Source of the DNA: an uncultured Gemmiger sp.
GTDB taxonomy: Bacteria; Bacillota; Clostridia; Oscillospirales; Ruminococcaceae
Length of the DNA: 8,222 nucleotides
Assembly: GCA_944382805.1 (NCBI GenBank)
Contig: CALWNS010000249.1
Span: 1-8,222 of the forward strand
Direction: 5' to 3'
Made by a program: the position numbers and the translations under genes. Positions 1 to 5,913 of this stretch are shown here, one piece after another. The notes under the pieces are model-generated. The model had not been told where the DNA came from. It did no database searches and saw only the letters and a list, made by a program, of their open reading frames with translations. How positions within the stretch are numbered: the first letter of the stretch is position 1; every line of letters begins with the position of its first letter.

Positions 1-828
1 GCGCAGCGCCCCGCCCGCCAGGCCGAACAGCCAGGCCCCCACCGGCAGCGAGAGCAGCAGGTAAACGCCCTGCTCCAGCAGCCGCCAAAACTGCCGCTGC
101 GAAAGCTGCGGCCAGCGCAGCCACCGCCCGATAAAATCGCCAAAAGCGGTGTCGGCGGCCGAAAGTTCGGCCAGCGCGTACCCGCCCAGCGCCAGCGCCA
201 GCAGCAGGCCGGCCGCCAGCTCCCGCCGCCGGCGGCGGGCCTGCGGGGTGCGGCGCTGCGCGCGGTCCTGCCGCGTTTCGCGCAGCGCGCCGCCCCACAG
301 CCGTGTGCGCAGCGCAATGTCCGACCACGGCAGAATAAACAGCCCGGCCGCGCCGTCCACCGCCAGCATGGCGTTGGCCTTGCCGGCGGCCTGCATCCCG
401 GTGCGGGCCAGCACCCAGTATACGGCGGTCAGGTGCCAGGCCAAAAGCTGCCAGCCGCCCAGGCTCTGGTGCAGGCCGTACAAGCCCAGCGCCGCGCCCT
501 GCAGCAGCCAGCACACGCCCCAGAACGGCGCGGCTTTGGCCCCGCAGCGGCCCAGCGCGCGGGCAAAGGCCTCCACCCCGGCAATGAACAGGGCGGGGAA
601 CAGCAGCCACCCCCACTGCCCCCACCAGCGGTCGGGGTTGCCGAATACCAGCGCGCGCACATACAGCCAGCCGATGCCGTAGCTGCCCAGCGCCGCCCAT
701 ACCCAGGCGCGGCGGCGGGGCAGGGTCTGCCACAGCGTGGGGGCCGGCCGGGCGGCTGCCTTTTCCGGCAAAATGGGCGCAGAAGAATACTGGGGGCGCG
801 GCGCGCCCTCTTGCGTGGTCTTATTCAT
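1..828 (-). CDS. DUF4153-like multi-spanning membrane protein, C-terminus cut by window edge
   Basis: The frame opens at ATG 826-828 and stays open to base 1, giving 276 residues with no stop, so the gene continues beyond the window. An AGGAG lies just upstream of the ATG, and the gap to the preceding regulator gene is 11 bases. The first ~40 residues are polar and proline/alanine-rich. Hydrophobic segments follow at roughly 42-62, 73-91, 101-121, 127-141, 160-175, 204-224 and 253-271, with a very basic loop at 183-203 (a run of arginines). The stretches around 'YWVLARTGMQA' (137-147), the 'LFILPW' turn (163-168) and 'LLLSLPVGAWLFGL' (257-270) resemble DUF4153-type proteins of Firmicutes. The family has no established biochemical role that I can state. 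Being the third gene after a DUF2975 protein and a YozG-like regulator supports the family call. A related DUF (such as DUF4173) is the main alternative. Confidence 0.72.
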   Translation of the reverse strand, partial: MNKTTQEGAPRPQYSSAPILPEKAAARPAPTLWQTLPRRRAWVWAALGSYGIGWLYVRALVFGNPDRWWGQWGWLLFPALFIAGVEAFARALGRCGAKAAPFWGVCWLLQGAALGLYGLHQSLGGWQLLAWHLTAVYWVLARTGMQAAGKANAMLAVDGAAGLFILPWSDIALRTRLWGGALRETRQDRAQRRTPQARRRRRELAAGLLLALALGGYALAELSAADTAFGDFIGRWLRWPQLSQRQFWRLLEQGVYLLLSLPVGAWLFGLAGGALR

Positions 829-839
829 GGCGGAACTCC

Positions 840-1070
840 TTATTGTTTGTCGGGGCCGGCGGGCGGGTCGGGTATGTACTCCAAAAGTTCGCCGGGCTGG
901 CAGTCCAGCGCCCGGCACAGCGCTTCCAGCGTGGTAAAGCGCACCGCCTTGGCCTTGTTGTTTTTTAAGATGGACAGGTTGGCCGGCGTGATGCCGATGG
1001 CTTCGGCCAGTTCGCCCGCGCCGATGCGGCGCCGGGCCATCATCACGTCCAGGTTGACTTGGATGGGCAT
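840..1070 (-). CDS. Small Cro/CI-type HTH transcriptional regulator, YozG-like
   Basis: This is a 76-residue protein. The start is ATG 1068-1070, preceded by an AAAGGAGG-like site; the frame is open further upstream but those possible starts lie inside the DUF2975 gene. Almost the whole protein is one helix-turn-helix domain. Residues ~5-17 (VNLDVMMARRRIG) form helix 1. Residues 19-39 (GELAEAIGITPANLSILKNNK) form the HTH pair, with the 'LAEAIGIT.ANLS.LKN.K' pattern of the XRE/YozG group. 'TLEALCRALDCQPGELLEY' (47-65) is the closing helical part. Such proteins are cytoplasmic DNA-binding dimers. It lies 11 bases downstream of the DUF2975 gene and 11 bases upstream of the DUF4153-like gene, so it is probably co-transcribed with both. 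By analogy with other small regulators encoded this way it may control its own operon, which is inference. The repeated CGAT/ATCG motifs ahead of the operon are its candidate site. Confidence 0.92.
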   Translation of the reverse strand: MPIQVNLDVMMARRRIGAGELAEAIGITPANLSILKNNKAKAVRFTTLEALCRALDCQPGELLEYIPDPPAGPDKQ

Positions 1071-1081
1071 GGGCGCCTCCT

Positions 1082-1573
1082 TTATACGGTCAGGTCCAGT
1101 TCGTCCCGCATATAGATGGCCTGGGCAAACGCGTTTTTCAGCACGTGGACGATCAGCGCCATAAAGCCCGCGGCAATGCCCATGCAGGCAAACGGGAAGT
1201 ACAGCGCCGCGCCCGCCGGCACGCAGATGGCAGCCGCCAGCGCGCAGCACCAGGCGATGCGCCGCAGCGCGCGCACGTTTTCGCCCACGAACACGGCGCC
1301 CTTCTGCAGCCGCCCCAACAGGCAAAACAGCTGCCAGAGCATCCACAGCGCCAGCACGGCCAGCAGATACCCCAGCCCCAGCATGACCCAGCGCACGGCC
1401 GGGCCGCTTAGCGCAATGCGCCCGTGGGCGATAAGCCAGTCCACGATGCCCGGCCCGCCCAGCGTGACCAGCACACAGATGAGAAAGACCCCCACCGTGA
1501 CCGCGCGGGTCAGCAGGATACTTTTGCGTTCATCCCAAAACTTGGGCGGTTTGTTTTCGGCCGGTTGCGGCAT
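1082..1573 (-). CDS. DUF2975 membrane protein (YoaS-like)
   Basis: This is a 163-residue integral membrane protein with four hydrophobic segments at about 22-42, 62-86, 106-126 and 128-146. Two family signatures are visible. 'LQKGAVFVGENVRALRRIAW' (89-108) matches the cytoplasmic loop that in DUF2975 reads roughly as a short Leu-rich turn, then 'pF..NV..LR.I'. The C-terminal end 'HVLKNAFAQAIYMRDELDLTV' matches the family's '...A...+dE.dLTV' ending. I chose ATG 1571-1573 because AAAGGAGG sits 8 bases before it. A GTG nine bases further upstream in frame overlaps that site and is unlikely. Function is unknown. In Bacillus and many Clostridia a DUF2975 protein is encoded next to a YozG-type regulator, exactly as here, so the pair may act as a membrane protein plus its own regulator (inference). 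Confidence 0.92.
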   Translation of the reverse strand: MPQPAENKPPKFWDERKSILLTRAVTVGVFLICVLVTLGGPGIVDWLIAHGRIALSGPAVRWVMLGLGYLLAVLALWMLWQLFCLLGRLQKGAVFVGENVRALRRIAWCCALAAAICVPAGAALYFPFACMGIAAGFMALIVHVLKNAFAQAIYMRDELDLTV

Positions 1574-1581
1574 ACGCGGCA

Positions 1582-1589
1582 CCTCCTTT
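1582..1589 (-). promoter_or_regulatory. Strong ribosome binding site that fixes the DUF2975 start
   Basis: On the minus strand the sequence reads AAAGGAGG, 8 bases before ATG 1571-1573. It overlaps the alternative GTG at 1580-1582, which argues for the ATG start. Confidence 0.8.
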
Positions 1590-1604
1590 GCTCCTTATGG
1601 CAGC

Positions 1605-1633
1605 AGTATACCACGCCGCACATCGTTTTGCAA
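1605..1633 (-). promoter_or_regulatory. Sigma-A promoter of the DUF2975-HTH-DUF4153 operon
   Basis: Reading the minus strand, TTGCAA (1628-1633) is separated by exactly 17 bases from TATACT (1605-1610). A TGG just before the -10 box gives an extended -10. Transcription would start near 1598, leaving a leader of about 25 bases with the strong ribosome binding site. Fourteen bases ending just after the -10 box (GGCGTGGTATACTG) are identical to the flavoprotein gene promoter at 4590-4619. Confidence 0.82.
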
Positions 1634-1676
1634 GATGTTTTTATTGAAAAACGATATATTTTTATCGCAACTCGAT
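1622..1676. promoter_or_regulatory. Candidate operator: inverted ATCG/CGAT repeats over the -35 region
   Basis: In this AT-rich stretch ATCGTTTT (1622-1629) and AAAACGAT (1648-1655) form an 8-base inverted repeat spaced by 18 bases. The left arm overlaps the -35 box. Two further half sites follow, ATCG (1664-1667) and CGAT (1673-1676). The placement suits binding by the operon's own HTH regulator. This is inference; the repeats are what the sequence shows. Confidence 0.4.
1647..1667 (-). terminator. Weak intrinsic terminator candidate after corA
   Basis: On the minus strand, just downstream of the corA stop, CGATA (1663-1667) and TATCG (1652-1656) can pair around a six-base loop. They are followed directly by TTTTT (1647-1651). 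The stem is short and AT-rich, so it would be weak. The same bases take part in the operator-like repeats, so they may serve either or both roles. Confidence 0.35.
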
Positions 1677-2542
1677 CACAACATCCCTTTGCGGCGGCAA
1701 TAGCGCACGCCGCCCAGCGCCAGCGCGGCGCAAAGCGCGCACACGGCCGGGTAGCCCCAGGGGGCGTTCGGGGCTAGCATATCGGCAAAATTCATGCCGT
1801 ACCAGCCGGTGACCAGATCAAGCGGCAAAAACACGGTGGCCACCACGGTCAGCCAGGTGGTCACGCGGTTTTGCCGCAGTTCGATGTTGGCGTGGTACAG
1901 CTGCCACAGCTGCATGGTGTATTCCCGCAGCGTCTCGATCTCATCGCGCAGGCGGGCGGCGCGCGCCGCAAAGCGGCCGAAGGCCGCGCGCTCGGCCCGG
2001 CCCAGGCAGCGGCCCGGGTCGGCCTGCAGGTCCAGCGCCAGGTGGGCCAGCGCCGCCCAGCCTCCGTGCAGCGCGGCCAGGGCGCGGCGTTCGGCCAGCG
2101 CTTCGGCGCCAAAGCCGCGCAGCTGCCCGCGGCCCAGCGCGTCCTCCAGGCGGGCCAGGCGGTCCTCCTGCCGCTGCAGCGCGGGCACCGCGCTTTCGGC
2201 CGCCTGGCGCAGCAGCGCCAGCAGCGCCCCGGCCGGGGTGGGCGGCACGGCGGCCAAGGGCAGCCCGGCCAGGGGCAGCGGGCCTTCGGCTGCCAGCCAC
2301 AGCGCCCGTGTACACAGGCAAAAACCCACCCGCACGCCGGGGCCGTCCGCCCCCGGCAGCACGGCCGTGCCCTGGATACAGTCCGGGTAAAATGCGGTCC
2401 CGCCGCCGCGCAGCCGCCGTGCCAGGGCCTGCGCGTGCGGCACGGCGGCCCGGCCCAGCTCGGCCGGTTCCAGCCGCCACACGCCCCAGGCCCCGCCCGC
2501 GCCGGGCTGCAGCCGCCCGCCGCACAGTGTATAGCGTTCCAT
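1676..2542 (-). CDS. CorA-family divalent cation (Mg2+) transporter, short form
   Basis: This is a 288-residue protein of the CorA/2-TM-GxN family. The family forms pentameric inner-membrane channels that carry Mg2+, and in some members Co2+, Ni2+ or Zn2+. The hallmark YGMNF is at 248-252, at the outer end of TM1 (about 228-247, with the conserved 'VFLPLDLVTGWYGMN' pattern). TM2 is about 262-281, followed by a basic tail (RYCRRKGML). Residues ~120-225 are helical and charged, as in the CorA stalk, with 'R...NRVTTWLTVVAT' entering TM1. The N-terminal domain (1-115) is unusually alanine/leucine/glycine-rich and hard to align by eye. The loop after GMNF reads ADMLAPNAP rather than the MPEL of classical CorA, so ion specificity is uncertain. 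The start is ATG 2540-2542 with a G-rich site (AGGGGGTG). A longer frame up to 2677 would cross the upstream terminator and gene. I see no clear promoter. Confidence 0.88.
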   Translation of the reverse strand: MERYTLCGGRLQPGAGGAWGVWRLEPAELGRAAVPHAQALARRLRGGGTAFYPDCIQGTAVLPGADGPGVRVGFCLCTRALWLAAEGPLPLAGLPLAAVPPTPAGALLALLRQAAESAVPALQRQEDRLARLEDALGRGQLRGFGAEALAERRALAALHGGWAALAHLALDLQADPGRCLGRAERAAFGRFAARAARLRDEIETLREYTMQLWQLYHANIELRQNRVTTWLTVVATVFLPLDLVTGWYGMNFADMLAPNAPWGYPAVCALCAALALGGVRYCRRKGML

Positions 2543-2579
2543 CCCGTCACCCCCTGCCAGTATGGGCGGGCCGGGGCAT

Positions 2580-2618
2580 AAAAAAACAGAGCCGTTCGGC
2601 AAAAGCCAAAAGACTCTG
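2580..2618 (-). terminator. Intrinsic terminator of the rlmD-MmcQ/EVE operon
   Basis: Reading the minus strand, an outer stem CAGAGTC/GGCTCTG (7 pairs, one G-T) and an inner stem TTTGGC/GCCGAA (one T-G) stack across a single mismatch around a TTTT loop. Seven T residues follow (2580-2586). It begins 6 bases after the stop of the MmcQ/EVE gene and has no equivalent T-run in the other direction. Confidence 0.9.
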
Positions 2619-2624
2619 CAAAGG

Positions 2625-3395
2625 TCATGCCTGCTCCGCTGCCTGCTCCAGCGCGCGGGCCAGGCGGGGCGGCGCATGGCGCTGGCTGCGCACGGCGGAA
2701 AGCCCCAGCTCCCGCAGCCGGGCTATGGGGAATTCGCCCGGTGCATAGGTGTGCAGCAGCCGCAGGCGCATGACGCGGCGGATGCGCACCGCGCCCTCGT
2801 GCTCATAGGGGATGTCCGCTTCCAGCACGCGGCAGCGGTACAGCACCGCCGCCACCGGCGCGGCCATGTACAGGTATACGGTGTCGCCCGCCGCCACGCG
2901 GGCGGTCTGCTTCCACAGCAGAACCGGGTCGGCGGCAAAGGCGGCGGCTACGTCAAAGTAGCCGGGGTTGGCCGGCGCCACCCACACGGCCGGCCCGGCA
3001 GACGGCCGGGGGCGCGGCGGCCGCCGGGCAGCCGGGGCGGTCAGGCGGTAGCTTGCGGCAAGCAGATCCAGCACCAGGGCGCGCTCCACCGTGCCGTCCA
3101 GCAGGACGGTCAGCCATTTTTCCTTGTTCATGTGGTAGGCGGGCAGGATGCCGGCGCGCAGCCGCAGCGAGCCGGCCAGCACCGGGTCGCACTTGACGTT
3201 CAGGATGTCGGCCGCGCCCGCGCCCGGCAGCCCCAGCCGCGCGCGGGGCACGGTCAGCAGCACGGCGAACCATTTGCGGTTGTCCGCACGGCGCAGCACG
3301 GCGTCGCCCGGCGCATCGCGCCACAGGTATTCCGGCTGCGCGCCCAAAGCCTGCGCCGCCGCGCGCAGCACCGCTTCTTTCTCAGTATTAGCCAT
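2625..3395 (-). CDS. MmcQ/YjbR-family protein fused to an EVE/PUA-like domain
   Basis: This 256-residue cytoplasmic protein has two parts. Residues ~5-118 match the MmcQ/YjbR (CyaY-like fold) family: 'LWRD.PGDAVLRRADNRKWFAVLLTVPR' (24-51), 'ILNVKCDP' (64-71), 'AGILPAYHMNKEKWLTVLLDG' (81-101) and 'LLAASYRLT' (111-119). A basic Pro/Arg linker (121-135) leads to residues ~137-250, which resemble an EVE/PUA-like fold: 'WVAPANPGYFDV' (138-149), 'LLWKQTARVAAGDTVYLYMAAPVAAVLYRCRVLEADI' (159-195) and a closing 'VRSQRHAP..L...LE'. YjbR proteins are annotated as DNA-binding on weak evidence. EVE/PUA domains bind modified bases in DNA or RNA. The start is ATG 3393-3395 with a GGAGGGG site. The ATG overlaps the rlmD stop (ATGGCTAA), implying translational coupling. 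A role in sensing or handling modified nucleic acid, perhaps rRNA, is inference. Confidence 0.85.
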   Translation of the reverse strand: MANTEKEAVLRAAAQALGAQPEYLWRDAPGDAVLRRADNRKWFAVLLTVPRARLGLPGAGAADILNVKCDPVLAGSLRLRAGILPAYHMNKEKWLTVLLDGTVERALVLDLLAASYRLTAPAARRPPRPRPSAGPAVWVAPANPGYFDVAAAFAADPVLLWKQTARVAAGDTVYLYMAAPVAAVLYRCRVLEADIPYEHEGAVRIRRVMRLRLLHTYAPGEFPIARLRELGLSAVRSQRHAPPRLARALEQAAEQA

Positions 3396-4572
3396 GCACA
3401 GCCCCTCCTTTGCCGTCCGGCATAAGTTGGCAGATCACTTCCAAATGTTCCGTCTGCGGGAAAAGATCGACCGGCTGGAAGGCTTGGGCGTGGTAGCCGT
3501 GGCGGGCGAACAGGGCTGTGTCCCGCGCCAGCGTGTCCGGCCCGCAGCTGATGTACACCACGCGCCGCGGGGCCATGGCGGCAATGGCCGCGATGCACGC
3601 CGGTGTGCTGCCGGCGCGCGGCGGGTCCAGGAACACCACGTCGGGCCGCAGGCCCTCCTCGGCGGCGCGGCGCATCCAGGCGGTGGCGTCCGCGCAGGCA
3701 AAGCGGGCGTTCCGGATGCCGTTGCGCGCGGCGTTGGCTTTGGCGTCGCGCACGGCGGCGGGCGTCTGCTCAACGCCGTACACCTGCGCCGCCCCGGCAG
3801 CCGCCGCACACAGGCCGATGGTGCCGGTGCCGCAGTAGGCGTCCACCACCGTTTCGCGCCCCGTCAGCCCCGCCCAGGCCATGGCCTGGGCGTACAGCCG
3901 TTCGGTCTGCGCCGGGTTTACCTGGAAAAAGCTGCCGGGCGAAAGCACAAACTCCAGCCCGCACAGCGTGTCGGTGATCTGCCCCGGGCCGTACAGCACC
4001 CGCACGTTGCGCCCCAGCACCGCGCTGGTGCGCCGCGGGTTGTGGTTGTGGACGACCGTCGTCACCCACGGCGCGGCGCGGCGCAGTTCCTCTATAAAGC
4101 GGCGGCTGCCGGGCAGGCGGTCGGCGGTCGTTACCAGGATGACCATCACCTGGCCGCTTGCGTGCCCCCAGCGCACCAGCACATGGCGCAGCAGGCCGCT
4201 GCCGCGGTCCTCGTCATAGGCCGGCCAGCGCGCCGCGCGGGCGGCGGCGACCACCGCGGCGATGGTCTTGTCCAAAACGGGCGCCTGCAGCAGGCAGCCG
4301 GCCGGCGGCAGCGGCAGCACGCGGTGCGTACCGGCGGCATAGATGCCCGCCGCCAGCCGCCCGCTGTGCATCGTAAAGCTGGCGGTGGCCTTGCTTCGGT
4401 AGTGGGTCGGTTCGGCCGCGCCCAAAATGGGCGCCACCGGCGCAAAACGGCCGAACAGCCGCTGCGCCAGCTGCTGTTTGGCCGCCAGCTGCTGTTCATA
4501 GGGCACGCCCAGCTGCGGGCAGCCGCCGCAGCGGCGGGCCTGCAGGGGGCAAAGGTTGGCTTGGGCCGGCAT
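3388..4572 (-). CDS. rlmD: 23S rRNA (uracil-C5)-methyltransferase, RlmD/RumA family
   Basis: This is a 394-residue SAM-dependent enzyme that methylates C5 of a 23S rRNA uridine (U1939; Firmicutes homologues can act at both U747 and U1939). Visible motifs are an Fe-S-type cysteine set C8, C15, C18 (CGGC at 15-18) and C93; 'FFQVNPAQTE' (215-224); the SAM loop 'VDAYCGTGTIGL' (243-254); 'VFLDPPRAG' (313-321); the nucleophile C343 in 'VYISCGPDTLARD'; and the general base E378 in 'EHLEVI'. All catalytic residues are present, so it looks active. At 394 residues it starts straight at the cysteine cluster and lacks the N-terminal TRAM RNA-binding domain of E. coli RlmD. I chose ATG 4570-4572 because AAAGGG lies 7 bases upstream; an ATG eight codons earlier has no such site. 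It heads a two-gene unit with the MmcQ/EVE gene. The minus-strand promoter is not clear: possible -10 boxes near 4612-4625 lack a -35 match. Confidence 0.93.
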   Translation of the reverse strand: MPAQANLCPLQARRCGGCPQLGVPYEQQLAAKQQLAQRLFGRFAPVAPILGAAEPTHYRSKATASFTMHSGRLAAGIYAAGTHRVLPLPPAGCLLQAPVLDKTIAAVVAAARAARWPAYDEDRGSGLLRHVLVRWGHASGQVMVILVTTADRLPGSRRFIEELRRAAPWVTTVVHNHNPRRTSAVLGRNVRVLYGPGQITDTLCGLEFVLSPGSFFQVNPAQTERLYAQAMAWAGLTGRETVVDAYCGTGTIGLCAAAAGAAQVYGVEQTPAAVRDAKANAARNGIRNARFACADATAWMRRAAEEGLRPDVVFLDPPRAGSTPACIAAIAAMAPRRVVYISCGPDTLARDTALFARHGYHAQAFQPVDLFPQTEHLEVICQLMPDGKGGAVHG

Positions 4573-4589
4573 GATCGTTCCCTTTCTGT

Positions 4590-4619
4590 TTGTCATGGGG
4601 TTGCGGGGCGTGGTATACT
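4590..4619 (+). promoter_or_regulatory. Sigma-A promoter of the flavoprotein gene
   Basis: TTGTCA (4590-4595), an 18-base spacer and TATACT (4614-4619) with a preceding TGG (extended -10). The start of transcription is expected near 4626. The promoter lies in the divergent gap with rlmD, and its palindromic GTATAC core could also serve as a -10 box for the minus strand. Confidence 0.75.
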
Positions 4620-4630
4620 GTTATAAGGGG

Positions 4631-4649
4631 AGGGCGGCCGCGCCGCCCT
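4631..4649 (+). other. Perfect GC hairpin at the 5' end of the flavoprotein mRNA
   Basis: AGGGCGGC (4631-4638) pairs perfectly with GCCGCCCT (4642-4649) around a CGC loop. It lies about five bases after the predicted transcription start and well before the GGAGG site at 4677-4681. No long T-run follows (TTTGACC), so termination here would be inefficient. A transcript-stabilising 5' stem is the simplest reading. Confidence 0.6.
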
Positions 4650-4689
4650 TTGACCCTTTGGCAAGACGTTTTGAACGGAGGTTTTCGTG

Positions 4690-5310
4690 ATGAAGGTCCT
4701 TTTGATCAACGGCAGCCCGCACGCGCACGGCTGCACCGACGCCGCCCTGCGCGAGGTCGCCGCCGCGCTGAACGCCGACGGCATCGAGACGACCATTTTC
4801 CACATCGGTTCCGCGCCGGTGGCCGGGTGCATCGGCTGCGGCGGCTGCCGCCAGGCCGGCCAATGCGTGTTCGGCGGGCCGGTGGCCGATGTGCTGCCGC
4901 TGGCCGAACAGGCGGACGGCTTTGTGTTCGGCGCGCCGGTACACTACGCCACGGCGGCGGCCGGCATGATCGGCTTTATGCACCGGCTGGGCTTCAGCGC
5001 CGGGCATCTGCTGCGCCACAAACCGGCGGCGGTCATTACCAGCGCGCGCCGCGCCGGCACCCCCACTGCGCTGGAAGCGATGGAAAAGATTCCGCAATAC
5101 TTCGAAATGCCGCTCATCAGCTCGACGTATTGGCCGATGGTCCACGGCTCCGACGCCGGGCAGGCCGCCCGGGACGCCGAGGGGATGCAGATCATGCGCA
5201 ACCTGGGCCGCAACATGGCCTGGATGCTGAAATGCATCGAGGCCGGCCGCGCCGCCGGCCTGCAGCCGCCCCAGGCGGAAAGCGGCGCGCAGACCAACTT
5301 TATCCGCTGA
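4690..5310 (+). CDS. Flavodoxin-fold NAD(P)H-dependent FMN oxidoreductase with four-cysteine cluster
   Basis: This is a 206-residue cytoplasmic protein of the NADPH-dependent FMN reductase/flavodoxin-like superfamily. 'MKVLLINGSPHAHGCTDAAL' begins with a beta strand and the FMN phosphate-binding loop (GSPHAHGCT, 8-16). 'ADGFVFGAPVHYATAAAGMIGFMHRL' (75-100) is the second flavin-contacting loop. The C-terminus 'QTNFIR' is common in this group. C47-x2-C50-x2-C53-x5-C59 follows the first half of the fold and has the spacing of iron-sulfur flavoproteins, so a [4Fe-4S] cluster is possible. The substrate cannot be told. The start is ATG 4690-4692 with GGAGG 8 bases upstream; the adjacent GTG at 4687 is a weaker alternative. 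The gene appears monocistronic, with its own promoter and terminator. It could be a simple flavin-dependent quinone or nitro reductase if the cysteines do not bind iron. Confidence 0.88.
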   Translation: MKVLLINGSPHAHGCTDAALREVAAALNADGIETTIFHIGSAPVAGCIGCGGCRQAGQCVFGGPVADVLPLAEQADGFVFGAPVHYATAAAGMIGFMHRLGFSAGHLLRHKPAAVITSARRAGTPTALEAMEKIPQYFEMPLISSTYWPMVHGSDAGQAARDAEGMQIMRNLGRNMAWMLKCIEAGRAAGLQPPQAESGAQTNFIR

Positions 5311-5323
5311 GCTTGGCAGCCCC

Positions 5324-5353
5324 GCGCCCCGGGAACCCCGGGGCGCTTCTCTT
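5324..5353 (+). terminator. Intrinsic terminator of the flavoprotein gene
   Basis: A 10-pair perfect stem GCGCCCCGGG (5324-5333)/CCCGGGGCGC (5337-5346) with a three-base loop lies 13 bases after the stop codon. It is followed by the T-rich tail TTCTCTT. The minus-strand side is followed by G-rich sequence, so it should not terminate the convergent PAP2 gene. Confidence 0.8.
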
Positions 5354-5362
5354 TGCCTTGTG

Positions 5363-5869
5363 TTAGGCAAGCAGGGCCGCCAGCGCAAAGCCCAGGCGGG
5401 CCGCCAGCGCGCCGAACGCCAGCCCGGCCAATACGTCGGAGGGGTAGTGTACGCCGGTCAGCACGCGGGTCACGGCGATCAGGGCGGCCAGGGCGGCCAG
5501 CACAGCGGCCAGCGGCGGGCAGATATACCAGGCCGTCACCGCAATGCCGGCGGCCGAAAAGCAGTGCCTGCTGGGGAAGCTCTGCCCCCGGGTATCCTTG
5601 GGGAACAGCGGGGCAAAGCCCAGCGCTTCGTACGGGCGGGGGCGGTCGATGCCGCGGCGCAGCGCGGTGCCCAGCAGGAACACGCCCGCCGGCACCCCGG
5701 CCGCGGCCCAAAAGCGCGGCTGCCGCGTAAGGGCCAGCCAGGCCAGCAGCCCCAGGTACAGCACATACACGCCGGCCACCGCGCCGGTACACACAAAGCG
5801 CAGCGCCGCCCTGGCCCGGGGCCGGGCCGAAAACCAGCCCAGGATGGCCCGATACTGCTGTGCGTTCAT
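5363..5869 (-). CDS. PAP2-superfamily membrane phosphatase
   Basis: This is a 168-residue integral membrane protein of the type 2 phosphatidic acid phosphatase superfamily. All three catalytic motifs are intact: R71-x6-R78-P79 (in RRGIDRPRP), P99-S100-R101-H102 (SFPSRH), and T134-R135-x5-H141-x3-D145 (TRVLTGVHYPSD). H102 and H141 would be the acid and nucleophile. Hydrophobic helices lie at about 24-48, 53-69, 104-131 and 143-167. The family dephosphorylates lipid phosphates on the outer face of the membrane, including undecaprenyl diphosphate, the carrier for cell-wall and surface-glycan units. The substrate here is not determined by sequence. The start is ATG 5867-5869 with an AAGGAG site. 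The gene is transcribed divergently from the polymerase-like gene through overlapping promoters, which suggests a link to glycan export or carrier recycling (inference). It converges with the flavoprotein gene. Confidence 0.93.
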   Translation of the reverse strand: MNAQQYRAILGWFSARPRARAALRFVCTGAVAGVYVLYLGLLAWLALTRQPRFWAAAGVPAGVFLLGTALRRGIDRPRPYEALGFAPLFPKDTRGQSFPSRHCFSAAGIAVTAWYICPPLAAVLAALAALIAVTRVLTGVHYPSDVLAGLAFGALAARLGFALAALLA

Positions 5870-5913
5870 GGCAAACTCCTTTCCCGGCGCGGTGCGGCGG
5901 CGATCTTTGTTTC

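Noticed and set aside
433..1164. Open plus-strand frame of 243 codons opposite the DUF4153/HTH genes
   Set aside because: It has no recognisable domain, no ribosome binding site and biased composition, and it lies opposite well-supported genes.
2559..2587. A promoter for corA (CATACT as -10 box on the minus strand)
   Set aside because: The position 17 bases upstream reads GTTTTT, a poor -35 box, and lies in the terminator T-run; not convincing.
2543..2677. Longer N-terminus for the CorA protein
   Set aside because: It would read through the strong terminator at 2580-2618 and into the end of the MmcQ/EVE gene. The ATG at 2542 has a local ribosome binding site.
3148..4626. Long open plus-strand frame antisense to rlmD and the MmcQ/EVE gene (492 residues)
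   Set aside because: It mirrors two clear genes with catalytic motifs on the minus strand. Its product is a low-complexity Gly/Arg/Ala/His/Gln string, as expected when stops are rare in very GC-rich DNA.
5324..5346. Bidirectional terminator serving the PAP2 gene as well
   Set aside because: On the minus strand the stem is followed by GGGGCTGCC, not a T-run, so only plus-strand termination is supported.
4621..5388. Open minus-strand frame opposite the flavoprotein gene (255 codons)
   Set aside because: The plus-strand gene has conserved motifs, promoter, ribosome binding site and terminator; the antisense product has none.
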